This document shows positions 43,804 to 53,300 of a stretch of DNA of 64,000 nucleotides, in pieces. The stretch covers positions 1-64,000 of the forward strand of contig NZ_BSDJ01000038.1 in NCBI RefSeq assembly GCF_027925525.1, read 5' to 3'. Every line of letters begins with the position of its first letter. Positions within the stretch are counted from its first letter, which is position 1. The DNA comes from Paenibacillus tyrphae. GTDB taxonomy: Bacteria; Bacillota; Bacilli; Paenibacillales; NBRC-103111. The translations under genes were made by a program, and so were the position numbers. The notes beneath the pieces are model-generated. The model saw only the letters and a list, made by a program, of their open reading frames with translations. It was not told where the DNA came from and made no database searches.

Positions 43804-45267
43804 TCAAGCCTCGCCGCCCCCGGCGCTCCGGTTCGCGTCGGCCCGGCTCACCGCAAAATCGGCCAGCAGCCGCGCACCGTAGCCGGTCGCGCCGGCCGGG
43901 TAATAGCCGCGTGCAGCCTTGGCCTGCACGGTGTTCGCCATGTCGATGTGCACCCAGCGCATCGCATCGGCCACGAAGCGGCGCAGGAACAGCGCCGCTA
44001 CAATCGCTCCGCCGTACGAAATCGGCGGAATATTGTTCATGTCCGCGTAATCGCTGCGCAGCAGCTCCTCGTAGTCGTCGACCAGCGGCATCGGCCACAG
44101 CCGGTCTCCGCAATGCTCGCCGATGGCGGCCAGCGTGTCGACCAGCTTGCGGTCGCCCCACGCCCCGGCGAGGCCTAGCCCAAGCGCCTCTCCGACGTTG
44201 CCCGTCAGCGTCGCGATGTCGACCACTTCCCGGGCGCCGAGACGCCCGGCGTGCAGCAGCGCATCGGCCAGCACAAGGCGGCCTTCCGCGTCGGTGTTGC
44301 CGACCTGAACGGAGAGACCGTTCGGGTACGTGACCACCGTGGACGGCACGAACGCCGCCGCGTCGGGCATATTGTCCGCGACCGCGATCAGCGCGACGAT
44401 GTTCGCCTGCAGCTCGGAGCGGCTGATCATGTCCATCGCGCCAAGCACGGCGCAGGCACCGCCCATATCAAACCGCGCGTCGCTAATATCCCGTCCGGAC
44501 TTGACGTTCATGCCGCCCATATCGAACGTAATGCCTTTACCCACGAGCGCCAGCAGCGGCTGCGACGGATCGGTGCAGAACGTCAGCTCGATGAGCGCGG
44601 GCTTGTACTGGCTTCCCTGCGCGACGGTCAATAGCCCGTTCATGCCCAGATCGGCCAACTCCCGCTCCCCATAGACGCGAACGTTCACCGACCGCTCCGC
44701 AAACCGCTCCCGAACGATCTCGACGAGCGATTCCGGATGCAGCACGTTCGGAGGTTCGTTGCACAGGTCGCGCGCAAACATGGTCCCTTCCGCACGAACC
44801 GCCGTCTGTTCTAACACTTCCTCATAAGAAGCCTCACTAGCGCATACCAGGTGCAGACACTCCACCGTACGGGCTTCCTTGCGGGATTTGTATTTGTCGA
44901 ACGCATACGAACCGAGCAGCCAGCCCTCCGCCCAAGCGCGCATCGCCTCTTCCTCGGAAAGCGCGCCGCCCAGCGCCCGGACGAACGATTCCAGCATAAC
45001 GGTCACGGTCACGAAGCCTTCCTTGTGAACCGCTCTGGCCGCATTCCCTGCCGCTTCGCGTACCCGTTCCGCATTGACCTTCGCCTCCGGTCCGAGACCG
45101 ACGATCAGCACGTGTGCCTCTTCGCCGCGGCCGTAAAACCAAGTGACCGCGCCGCGGGCTTTCATCGCCGGCCGCAGCTCCAGCTGCGGAACCGGCTGTC
45201 CGGCGTGCTCCGGGCACAGATAAACCGTGACATCCGCCGTTTGAACGAATCCTGTCGTGATCTTCAT
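43804..45267 (-). CDS. Leucyl aminopeptidase (M17)
   Basis: A 487-residue cytosolic zinc/manganese aminopeptidase. The C-terminal catalytic domain carries GKGITFDMGGMNVK (metal and catalytic lysine), MPDAAAFVP and the M17 signature NTDAEGRLVLADAL. It releases N-terminal amino acids from peptides. Its ATG overlaps the stop of the OppF-type ATPase gene (ATGA), so it is translated with the peptide importer and presumably digests its cargo. Last gene of the operon. Confidence 0.95.
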   Translation of the reverse strand: MKITTGFVQTADVTVYLCPEHAGQPVPQLELRPAMKARGAVTWFYGRGEEAHVLIVGLGPEAKVNAERVREAAGNAARAVHKEGFVTVTVMLESFVRALGGALSEEEAMRAWAEGWLLGSYAFDKYKSRKEARTVECLHLVCASEASYEEVLEQTAVRAEGTMFARDLCNEPPNVLHPESLVEIVRERFAERSVNVRVYGERELADLGMNGLLTVAQGSQYKPALIELTFCTDPSQPLLALVGKGITFDMGGMNVKSGRDISDARFDMGGACAVLGAMDMISRSELQANIVALIAVADNMPDAAAFVPSTVVTYPNGLSVQVGNTDAEGRLVLADALLHAGRLGAREVVDIATLTGNVGEALGLGLAGAWGDRKLVDTLAAIGEHCGDRLWPMPLVDDYEELLRSDYADMNNIPPISYGGAIVAALFLRRFVADAMRWVHIDMANTVQAKAARGYYPAGATGYGARLLADFAVSRADANRSAGGGEA

Positions 45268-46241
45268 CCTTTGCTCTCCCCATACAAGTGGCAAGCCACG
45301 TAATGGCCCGGCTCCTGCTCCTGGAACACGGGCGCCTTCGTCCGGCAAACGTCCATTGCCACCGGGCAGCGGGTATGAAACCGGCAGCCGGACGGCGGGT
45401 TGACCGGGCTGGGCAGGTCGCCCTTCAGCACGATTTTCTCGCGCTTCAGCCGCGGGTCCGGTACGGGCACGGAAGAAAAGAGCGCCTGCGTGTACGGATG
45501 CAGCGGCTTTTCGTAGATCGAGTCCTTATCCGCCAGCTCGACCATCGAGCCGAGATACATGACGCCGATCCGATCGCTGATATGCTCGACGACGCTCAGA
45601 TCGTGGGAAATAAACAAGTACGTCAGCCCGAACTCCTCCTGCAAATCCTGCAGCAGGTTCAGCACCTGCGACTGGATGGACACGTCGAGCGCGGATACCG
45701 GCTCGTCGGCCACGATCAGACTCGGCTTCACCGCCAAAGCCCGGGCGATGCCGACGCGCTGGCGTTGACCGCCGCTGAACTCGTGCGGGTAGCGCTCGCC
45801 GTGGAACGAGCTTAAGCCGACGACTTCCAGCAGCCGCTGTACGTCCTTCTCCCGCTCCGCCGCCGACATCTTCTCGTGAATAAGCAGCGGCTCGGCGATG
45901 ATGTCCTTGATCTTCATACGCGGATTGAGCGACGCATAAGGGTCCTGGAACACCATCTGCATCTGCCGGCGCAGCGGACGGATGCGGGCCTCGTCCAGCT
46001 TCCCGATCTCCTGCCCGTCGAACCAGATCTCGCCTTCGCTCGGCGCCAGCAGCCGCGTAATCAGGCGGCCCGTCGTCGACTTGCCGCAGCCGCTCTCGCC
46101 GACGATGCTGAACGTCTCACCCTTGCGGATGGAGAAAGATACGTTATCCACCGCCTGCAGCAAAACCGGCTTCCCGAACCACCCTTTCTTGATCGGAAAC
46201 ACTTTGCGCAGGTTTTTCACTTCCACCAGCGGTTTCGTCAC
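45264..46241 (-). CDS. Peptide ABC transporter ATPase (DppF/OppF type)
   Basis: The 325-residue ATPase has Walker [10 protein letters not shown], signature FSGGQRQRVGIAR, Walker B LIVADEP and the C-terminal oligopeptide-transporter extension with CRFHTRCPVAMDVC, whose cysteines bind an iron-sulfur cluster in relatives. The start is GTG. It pairs with the DppD-type ATPase encoded just upstream. Confidence 0.95.
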   Translation of the reverse strand: MTKPLVEVKNLRKVFPIKKGWFGKPVLLQAVDNVSFSIRKGETFSIVGESGCGKSTTGRLITRLLAPSEGEIWFDGQEIGKLDEARIRPLRRQMQMVFQDPYASLNPRMKIKDIIAEPLLIHEKMSAAEREKDVQRLLEVVGLSSFHGERYPHEFSGGQRQRVGIARALAVKPSLIVADEPVSALDVSIQSQVLNLLQDLQEEFGLTYLFISHDLSVVEHISDRIGVMYLGSMVELADKDSIYEKPLHPYTQALFSSVPVPDPRLKREKIVLKGDLPSPVNPPSGCRFHTRCPVAMDVCRTKAPVFQEQEPGHYVACHLYGESKG

Positions 46242-47236
46242 GCTTTCCCTTCTCCCTTCGCGCTATCGTTCTCATATAGCCAGCAGCGGCACTTTCGGCC
46301 GCCGGTCGTCTGTACCAACTGCGGCTCCCGCTCGCGGCAGATGTCCATCACCTCAGAGCATCGGGGAGCAAACTTGCAGCCGGTCGGCATGTTCGTCAAG
46401 TCCGGCACGTTGCCGGGAATCGATTCGAGACGCCGGTGATTCTGGCGCAGCTTCGGCACCGAATGAATAAGCCCCTTCGTATACGGATGCTGCGGATCGT
46501 CGAAAATATCCAGCACGTTCCCTTCCTCAACCACGCGCCCGGCGTACATGACGATGACGCGGTCGCACATTTCGGCCACCACGCCCAAATCGTGGGTGAT
46601 CAGCATGATGGACATGTCGTTCTCGTCCTTGAGCTTCTTCATCAGGTCCAAAATTTGCGCCTGGATCGTCACGTCCAGTGCGGTCGTCGGCTCATCCGCG
46701 ATGAGCAGCTGAGGATTACAGGACATCGCCATGGCGATCATGACCCGCTGCCGCATGCCCCCAGAGAGTTGGTGCGGATATTCGTCGATGACATCTTCCG
46801 CGCGCGGAATGCCGACCAGTTTGAGCATATGAACGGCGTGCTCCCGCGCCTTGCTTTTATCATATTTCAAATGCAGGCGGATCGCTTCCACGAGCTGCTT
46901 GCCGATCTTGAGCACCGGATTGAGCGACGTCATCGGCTCCTGAAAAATCATCGCGATGTCCTTGCCCCGGATCGAACGCATCTCGCTTTCGGACAGCGCC
47001 ACCAGATCCTTCTCCTGAAAACGGACCGTTCCCCCGACGATGCTCCCCGGAGTACCGTGCAGCAGCCGCATGACGGACAAGGACGTGACGCTTTTGCCGC
47101 AGCCGGATTCTCCGACCAGACCGAGCACTTCGCCTTTGTTCACATGAAAATCGACGCCGTCGATCGCGTTGACTTTGCCTTGATCCCGGGTGAACTGTGT
47201 CTTGAGGCCTTTCACGTCAAGTAGTTTTTGAGTCAT
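46238..47236 (-). CDS. Peptide ABC transporter ATPase (DppD/OppD type)
   Basis: The 332-residue ATPase has Walker A GESGCGKS, signature [13 protein letters not shown], Walker [13 protein letters not shown] and the C-terminal cysteine motif [14 protein letters not shown]. It overlaps the next ATPase gene by four bases. Confidence 0.95.
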   Translation of the reverse strand: MTQKLLDVKGLKTQFTRDQGKVNAIDGVDFHVNKGEVLGLVGESGCGKSVTSLSVMRLLHGTPGSIVGGTVRFQEKDLVALSESEMRSIRGKDIAMIFQEPMTSLNPVLKIGKQLVEAIRLHLKYDKSKAREHAVHMLKLVGIPRAEDVIDEYPHQLSGGMRQRVMIAMAMSCNPQLLIADEPTTALDVTIQAQILDLMKKLKDENDMSIMLITHDLGVVAEMCDRVIVMYAGRVVEEGNVLDIFDDPQHPYTKGLIHSVPKLRQNHRRLESIPGNVPDLTNMPTGCKFAPRCSEVMDICREREPQLVQTTGGRKCRCWLYENDSAKGEGKA

Positions 47237-47252
47237 TCGCGTTACTCCTGTT

Positions 47253-48149
47253 CTAATTCTTGATCTTCGGATCGAGCGCGTCTCTCAAACCGTCTCCCAG
47301 TATATTGAAGGCGAGAACCGTCAGGAAAATGGCGGCTCCCGGAAAATAAACGACATGCGGCGCGATGCTGAGGTAATCGCGGCCCATGCTCAGCATGGCC
47401 CCCCAGTCCGGGTCCGAAGGCTTCGCCCCGAGGCCGAGAAAGCTCAGGCCCGATGCGGCCAAAACGGTCGTCCCGATCCGCATCGTGAAATAAACGATCA
47501 GACTCGGAACGGTTTCGGGAAAAATATGCCGGGCAATAATCCGCACGTTGTTCGCCCCGATGGAGCGGGCCGCTTCCACATACAGCGACTCCTTCGTTTC
47601 CAAGGTGGCGCTGCGGATCAGCCTCGCGAACGACGGAATGCCGAAAATCGCAACGGCGACCACGACGTTCATCAGCCCCGGCCCAAGGATTGCGACGATC
47701 CCGATCGCCAGCAGCAGATCGGGGAACGAGAACATGACGTCGCTGCTTCGCATGATCAATCGGTCGAGCCAGCCGCCGTAATAGCCGCTGATCAGCCCAA
47801 GCACGGTGCCGATGGCCGCGCCGATCAGCACGGCGCTGAGACCGACGGATAGCGACAGCCGGGTACCGACGAGAATGCGGCTGAAAATATCGCGGCCGTA
47901 CTCGTCCGTACCGGCCAAATGCTTCGCCGACGGACCGGACAAAATGTTGTCGTAATCCGGCACGGACGGATCATATGGCGCAAGCGCGGGACCGATGATC
48001 GCGACGATGACGAGCAATAAGATAAACAAGCCTGCGGCGAACGCGAGCTTTTGCTTTTTCATTTTGATCCAAAAATCGCGGAGCGGACTGCTTTTCATTA
48101 ACGGAACGGCCGTGTCCGCGGTGTGGTCGATGACGATGTTTTGACTCAT
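47253..48149 (-). CDS. Peptide ABC transporter permease (DppC type)
   Basis: A 298-residue permease with a cytoplasmic N-terminus (IKMKKQKLAF), six helices, the AGTDEYGRDIFSRILVGTRLSL motif of DppC/OppC proteins and the coupling loop YVEAARSIGANNVRIIARHI. ATG follows GAGGAGG. Confidence 0.95.
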   Translation of the reverse strand: MSQNIVIDHTADTAVPLMKSSPLRDFWIKMKKQKLAFAAGLFILLLVIVAIIGPALAPYDPSVPDYDNILSGPSAKHLAGTDEYGRDIFSRILVGTRLSLSVGLSAVLIGAAIGTVLGLISGYYGGWLDRLIMRSSDVMFSFPDLLLAIGIVAILGPGLMNVVVAVAIFGIPSFARLIRSATLETKESLYVEAARSIGANNVRIIARHIFPETVPSLIVYFTMRIGTTVLAASGLSFLGLGAKPSDPDWGAMLSMGRDYLSIAPHVVYFPGAAIFLTVLAFNILGDGLRDALDPKIKN

Positions 48150-48160
48150 GGTGGTCCTCC

Positions 48161-49090
48161 TCAGTTCTGGCCCGACAGGCGAATTTTAGGATTGAGCACG
48201 CCATACAGGACGTCAACGAGCAAGTTGACCAGAATGAATTCGACGGCGAACAGCAGCAGCTCCGCTTGAATGACCGTATAATCGCGGAAAGCGATCGAAT
48301 CGATCAGCAGCCGCCCGAGCCCGGGAATACTGAACACCGTCTCGACAATGACCGAGCCGCCGAGCAGAAAGCCGAACTGCAGCCCGGCCACGGTAACGAC
48401 GGAGATCATCGAGTTTTTCATCGCATGTCCCCAGACGACCGCGCGCTCGTTCAAGCCTTTGGCCCGGCCGGTCCGGATGTAGTCCTGCTTCAACGACTCC
48501 AGCAGGGAGGCCCGGGAGAAGCGCGCCAGCATCGACATGATGCCCGCTCCGAGCGTAATCGAAGGAAGCACGTAGCCCTCCCACGAATCGACGCCTCCGG
48601 TCGGCAGCCAGCCGAGCTGCACGGAAAACAGCTGGATGAGCAGCAGTCCGAGCCAGAACGGCGGCACCGAAATGCCTGACACCGCGGTCAGCATGCTCAA
48701 GTAGTCCGGCCAGCGGTTGCGTTTCGTCGCCGAGATGACGCCGATCACGATCCCGAACAGCAGCGCCCAGCCCATGCTGAAAATCGTCAGCCAAATCGTC
48801 GGCATCATGCGCGAGGCGAGCATCTCCGTCACCGGCTGGCCCGTTTTGAGCGATTGACCCAAATCTCCCTGTAGCAGATGTGACATATAGATGAAATATT
48901 GCTCCCAGAGCGGCTTGTCGAGGCCGAGCTCGGCCTGAATGCGGCTGATGTCTTCGAGCGTAGCTTCCTTGCCGGCCACGAGCCGCGCCGGATCGCCGGG
49001 AATCAAGTGGATGAACAGAAAGATCAAGACGGAAACGATAAAAAGAATCGGAATGACGGCAACCAATCGTTTAAGCACATACTGAGCCAA
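48161..49090 (-). CDS. Peptide ABC transporter permease (DppB type)
   Basis: A 309-residue permease opening with [21 protein letters not shown], the DppB/OppB first helix, and carrying LIPGDPA and the coupling loop [21 protein letters not shown]. Start is TTG after GAGGAGGAG. Confidence 0.94.
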   Translation of the reverse strand: MAQYVLKRLVAVIPILFIVSVLIFLFIHLIPGDPARLVAGKEATLEDISRIQAELGLDKPLWEQYFIYMSHLLQGDLGQSLKTGQPVTEMLASRMMPTIWLTIFSMGWALLFGIVIGVISATKRNRWPDYLSMLTAVSGISVPPFWLGLLLIQLFSVQLGWLPTGGVDSWEGYVLPSITLGAGIMSMLARFSRASLLESLKQDYIRTGRAKGLNERAVVWGHAMKNSMISVVTVAGLQFGFLLGGSVIVETVFSIPGLGRLLIDSIAFRDYTVIQAELLLFAVEFILVNLLVDVLYGVLNPKIRLSGQN

Positions 49091-49185
49091 GCTTTTACAC
49101 TCCTCCTCTGAAAACCTGCCATTAGGCGAGATGCTGTGGTGAGCACCGCACCGGAGGGCGGGTCAACACAGCATCAGGTCAGGAC

Positions 49186-50769
49186 TTACTTCTTGATTTC
49201 GGCTTCGCGGACGTTGATCGAGCCGTCCGGATATACTTTCACGCCTTCGAGGTAGTTTTTCTTGCCGGATACGATCTGGTCGACGGCAAGGAACACCCAC
49301 GGAGCGTCTTTGTAGATTTGCGCTTGAACATCGGCGTAAACGGCTTTTTGCTCGTCGGCGTTCGACAGCTTGTTCGCTTTTGCGATCAACTCGTCTACTT
49401 TGTCGTTCTTGTAGTAAGCGGTGTTCGCTCCGTTCGGAGGGAACATTTCGCTCGCGAAGAGCGGGCGTGTCGCCGCATCGGCGTCGGCCGAGGACGGGGA
49501 CCAGCTGACATACCACATTTGCACCTTGGATTCCTGCGGCGTTTTGGCCGAGTTGATCTCGTTGGACAGCGTGCCTTCTTCCATCGGCTTCACGTCAAGC
49601 GTGATGCCTACGGCTGCCAGCTGCTGCTGCACAAACTGCATGCCTTTGACCGTTTCGGAGTCGGAGCTGCCCCAGATTTCGGCTTTGAAGCCGTTTTCGA
49701 GGCCGGCTTCCTTCAGGAGCGCTTTCGCTTTCTCCACGCTGCCGTCATACGGCGTTTGCTTCGCATAGAATTGCGTTTTGGACGACATCGTCGAGTCCAG
49801 CTTCTCGGCGAAGCCCGATTTGACGACTTTGATATAGGCGTCTTTGTTGATTGCATAGTTGATCGCCTGACGGACGCGTACGTCGTCGAACGGCTTCTTC
49901 GTCATGTTCATCGTGATGTAGCGCGCAATCGTCGAAGGCGTCTTGTCCACGACGATGCCGTTCTTGCCGTTCACCTGCTCCACCTGCTCGGTCGGCAGCG
50001 GGTAGACGAAATCGGCTTCGCCCGTTTTCAGCATCGCGACGCGGGAACCATTCTCCGGCACCGGCTTGAAGGTGATGGTGTCCACCTTCGGCAGACCTTT
50101 TTCCCAATAATCGGCGTTCTTCTCGATCGTCATCCGGTCGCCCTGCACCCATTCCTTATACTTGAACGGACCGGTGCCCACCGGGTGTTGGCCGATATCT
50201 TTGCCGTACTTCTCCAGCGCCTGCGGGCTGATGATCATCAGCATGGCCAGCTTGTTCAGCATCGCGGAATACGGCTGGGACAGCGTGATTTTTACCGTTT
50301 TGGCGTCGACGACTTCGGTTTTCTCCACGGCGGCGAAGCTGCGCGCCATCTTCAGGTTGTTATCTTTGTTTTTCACCCGGTCGAGGTTGACCTTGACTGC
50401 TTCCGCGTTGAACGGCGTGCCGTCGTGGAACTTGATGTTCTCCTTCAGCTTGAAGGTGTATACCTTGGCGTCCGGGCTCACTTCGTAAGATTCAGCCAAC
50501 ACGGGCACGACCTTCATATCCTGATCGAAGCCGAGCAAGCCTTGATACATCGTGCGGTAGCCGGAAATGGACAGCGTATCGGCCGCGTTGTGCGGGTCCA
50601 GCGTCACGAAGTTGGCGTTGACCGCAATTGTGATGCCGTTGCCTTCCTTCTTGGCCGTCGGCTGCTGGGCCTCGCCTTGCTGCTGCGGCTTGCCTGCGCC
50701 GCCGCTACAGCCTGCAAACATCGCGCCGGCGAGCACCAATGCCGTAAATGCTGCGAAACGTTTTTTCAT
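49186..50769 (-). CDS. Peptide-binding lipoprotein (SBP family 5)
   Basis: The 527-residue receptor has a lipobox (GAMFAGCSGG) and family 5 stretches: DPHNAADTLSISGYRTMYQGL, VYTFKLKENIKFHDGTPFNA and PVGTGPFKYKEWVQGD. It resembles the glutathione/dipeptide-binding GsiB/DppE group, so di- or tripeptides are likely ligands. It precedes the two permeases and two ATPases. Confidence 0.92.
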   Translation of the reverse strand: MKKRFAAFTALVLAGAMFAGCSGGAGKPQQQGEAQQPTAKKEGNGITIAVNANFVTLDPHNAADTLSISGYRTMYQGLLGFDQDMKVVPVLAESYEVSPDAKVYTFKLKENIKFHDGTPFNAEAVKVNLDRVKNKDNNLKMARSFAAVEKTEVVDAKTVKITLSQPYSAMLNKLAMLMIISPQALEKYGKDIGQHPVGTGPFKYKEWVQGDRMTIEKNADYWEKGLPKVDTITFKPVPENGSRVAMLKTGEADFVYPLPTEQVEQVNGKNGIVVDKTPSTIARYITMNMTKKPFDDVRVRQAINYAINKDAYIKVVKSGFAEKLDSTMSSKTQFYAKQTPYDGSVEKAKALLKEAGLENGFKAEIWGSSDSETVKGMQFVQQQLAAVGITLDVKPMEEGTLSNEINSAKTPQESKVQMWYVSWSPSSADADAATRPLFASEMFPPNGANTAYYKNDKVDELIAKANKLSNADEQKAVYADVQAQIYKDAPWVFLAVDQIVSGKKNYLEGVKVYPDGSINVREAEIKK

Positions 50770-50879
50770 GGAAAATCCCCCCGTTTTTCATTGATTTATG
50801 CTAAATCTTCCTGCGAGACGAACGAATCCATTCGTCCATAAAAAGGAAGATCGTTACCCATGTGTCAGTGAAGCGCCAA

Positions 50880-51878
50880 CTATAAACGGAATACGGTTTT
50901 TCTTTCGCCTACGACGATGTGGTTATCGTTCTTGATCTCCTTCGGAGCGAGCGCGTACAATCGGTCGATCGTATCGCGGTTGTCGTAGCCGATCTGCTCC
51001 AGAATCGAAGCGGCGATAATCGGCCACACAAGCTCCGAGCCGTCCAGAACTTTTAAGGCGAAGCTCATGCGCTCCTTTTTGAGCCCGAAGCCGTATACTC
51101 CTTTGGCGCCGCCCTTGGCGACAATGTTCGGATCGGTCAGCAGCGCGGTGCAGATAAAGTCGTGGCTGGCGATGATCTCCGGGTGCGCGTTCATATAGCC
51201 GGCGATTTTCGTCACCGCCGCTCTCGTATCGGCATCCGCTATCAGATCCGGGCAAGCCAGCTTCAGGTAGGCGCGAGCGATGTTGTGCAGCGGCATCGCA
51301 TAAACCGGAAAGCCGCAGCCGTCCACCCCGATGCGGATGTCTTCTTTTGGATAGTCGGCCATCTCGGCCATTGCTTCCAAGCTGAGCTGCTGCGCCGGGT
51401 GGTCGATGCTCCAGTAGGTTTCGAGGTCGTAGCCAAGCTCCTTGGACAACGCGAGAAAACCGGAATGTTTGCCGGAGCAGTTATGGTACAGCTTGCGTTT
51501 CTCCAGATGATCCCAGTAGCAGGCCGCCCGCGGCGCTTCGTTGAGCGGGTAAGTCGGACAGCACAGGATGTCTTCTTCCTTCAGCCCGGTTTTTTGCAAA
51601 ACCGATTCAAGCGCCTCGATATGATATTTCTCTCCTCGGTGCGAGGCGGCGAACAAAGCCGCTTCCTTCGGGCTCAGCTTGAATTTTTCGTCGATGCCGT
51701 TCTTGATGACCGGGATCGCCTGAAACGGCTTCGCCGCCGAACGCAAAAACGTCATATGCTGTTCGTCGCCGACAGCATGCACAATCCGTCCGTTCTCGTC
51801 CATTCCGCAGACGAGGCCCATATGTACATTTTCCAGCACGCCTCCGCGGTATTCTTCCACCAATCGTTCGAAGCCCAT
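50880..51878 (-). CDS. L-asparaginase II family protein
   Basis: The 332-residue protein matches the bacterial/plant-type asparaginase II family (Rhizobium type): opening LVEEYRGGVLENVHMGLVC, then FLRSAAKPFQAIPVI, SHRGEKYH and NCSGKHSGFL. It hydrolyses asparagine to aspartate and ammonia. The frame extends 29 codons upstream; the ATG before GFERLVEEYRGG is preferred because the family starts there. It leads the peptide-importer operon, behind a strong promoter, so amino-acid nitrogen release seems to be the operon theme. Confidence 0.88.
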   Translation of the reverse strand: MGFERLVEEYRGGVLENVHMGLVCGMDENGRIVHAVGDEQHMTFLRSAAKPFQAIPVIKNGIDEKFKLSPKEAALFAASHRGEKYHIEALESVLQKTGLKEEDILCCPTYPLNEAPRAACYWDHLEKRKLYHNCSGKHSGFLALSKELGYDLETYWSIDHPAQQLSLEAMAEMADYPKEDIRIGVDGCGFPVYAMPLHNIARAYLKLACPDLIADADTRAAVTKIAGYMNAHPEIIASHDFICTALLTDPNIVAKGGAKGVYGFGLKKERMSFALKVLDGSELVWPIIAASILEQIGYDNRDTIDRLYALAPKEIKNDNHIVVGERKTVFRL

Positions 51879-52044
51879 AAGTAACTCATTTCCTTTCGGC
51901 ATGTGAAGTTCAAGATGTTCCGCTGCGGTTAACGACCCGATCCCTCGCTTTGCTAACGCTTTCAAGTCGGGTTCGTCGGGTCCGGAACCGCTTTAATTGA
52001 TTCCTCGAACAAATTCAATTCGTTTATTTTCACCACTGATGTTA

Positions 52045-52074
52045 ATAATAACAGTCGTTTTTTTCGCTTGTCAA
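52045..52074 (-). promoter_or_regulatory. SigA-type promoter of the asparaginase/peptide operon
   Basis: TTGACA and TATTAT are separated by 18 bases on the minus strand; the transcript leader is about 160 bases. Confidence 0.6.
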
Positions 52075-52198
52075 TAAATATTTGAATAAATTGTGAAGAA
52101 AACGACGGTTTCCGGGGAGGGATGGAAGGGTTCAAAATTTATTTATTCCAGTGACGGTATTAATTTCATCTCCTGTCGTTTTTGTCCTTTGTACAATA

Positions 52199-52247
52199 AA
52201 AAAACCGCCTTCCTCCAAGCCATTAGGCCGGGAGGCGTGCGGTTTTT
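52199..52247 (-). terminator. Terminator of the 52.4-53.2 kb hypothetical gene
   Basis: AAAAACCGC-CTTCCTCC pairs with GGGAGGCG-TGCGGTTTTT; T runs lie on both outer sides, so it may work in both directions. Confidence 0.7.
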
Positions 52248-52381
52248 CGGGTTTCACCCTTGTAGCTGTTATCCGTGCATTGTACGTTTTTTTCGGAATC
52301 ACGGAATGGTCATCATTTTTGCGTTGCGCATCCTCTCAGGCCTGACCGGAAGGACACATCTAAGCGGTACGCTCGCTTGCG

Positions 52382-53236
52382 TCAAGCGCGATGCCCGAAA
52401 ATTCTTGCAAAATTATCCATGTTTCGCATCAAGGCGTCCGTCTTCGCAAGCGGCGTCTGATCCAGCTTACGGTTCATGTCCAGCAGGAAGGAGGCCATAT
52501 CGGTCGTATCGGCGCCTGCGAACCGGTTATCGAGCTTCGTCGTCTTCAGCTCGTGCATCAGTTGCTTCGTTTCCTCGCGATACTTGCTCACCCACTGTTC
52601 GTTTTGCGGGATTTTTTTGACAAACGAAAACAAAATGCTGCCCCAGTCGCCGCTGCCGGTTACCGCTTCGTTCAGCTTTTTGTAGGTATCCGGTTCGAAC
52701 CTCTTCATCAGCTCGTTGATGTCCACATAATCCTCAGGTGCCCCGACCGGCCGGGGTGGCGGCATTTGGTAGGAGACGCTTCCTGTTGCCGAATCAACTG
52801 TCCCCTTCGCGCCGATGACGGCAATTTGATTCATGACCGCCATCAGCTCGGACGATTCGCCGCCCGACATATAACGGTCGGCCACATATCGGGCCTGCGC
52901 CAATCCCGCTTCCCGCAATGCGGCGCGCTCCCCTTCGTTCGAGTCGGAGCCGCCCGGCAGCAGATTGGAGCCGATGATCGTATGCACCGCATCGCTTACC
53001 TCCTGCGACTTCCCTTCAAGCAGCCGGTTCAGCGATTCGTCGATTTGGGCCGATACGAAAATTTTGCCCACGTGGTGCTTGATTGCACCTTCGGCCAACT
53101 GCCGGCCGGTCGGACTGATTTCGACCGTGTCATGCTTCAAGCCGGCAATCGTCCCCGGTCTCAGGCCGGGCTTACTCTCCTGATCTCGAAGTGTGTACAG
53201 GTTCAAGACGCTGCTTCCTTCGCCAGAAACTTTCAC
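52382..53236 (-). CDS. Hypothetical protein, soluble, 284 residues
   Basis: Not recognised. The product has no signal peptide or membrane helix. The N-terminal part (about 1-60) includes VEISPTGRQLAEG, which is reminiscent of motifs in flagellar FlgM or pilus-associated linkers, but nothing else supports this; the C-terminal part is helical and charged (YREETKQLMHELKTTKLDNR). The start is GTG, seven bases after GAGGAGG, which is a strong site, and a terminator follows, so the gene is real. It stands alone. Confidence 0.6.
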   Translation of the reverse strand: MKVSGEGSSVLNLYTLRDQESKPGLRPGTIAGLKHDTVEISPTGRQLAEGAIKHHVGKIFVSAQIDESLNRLLEGKSQEVSDAVHTIIGSNLLPGGSDSNEGERAALREAGLAQARYVADRYMSGGESSELMAVMNQIAVIGAKGTVDSATGSVSYQMPPPRPVGAPEDYVDINELMKRFEPDTYKKLNEAVTGSGDWGSILFSFVKKIPQNEQWVSKYREETKQLMHELKTTKLDNRFAGADTTDMASFLLDMNRKLDQTPLAKTDALMRNMDNFARIFGHRA

Positions 53237-53300
53237 GTTACCCCTCCTCTTCAAAATAAAAGAAAAATGACACCCTACTGGATATATCGTCCATTTTCTT

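Noticed and set aside
49318-50841. Plus-strand frame of 507 codons opposite the peptide-binding protein
   Set aside because: Antisense artefact with odd composition.
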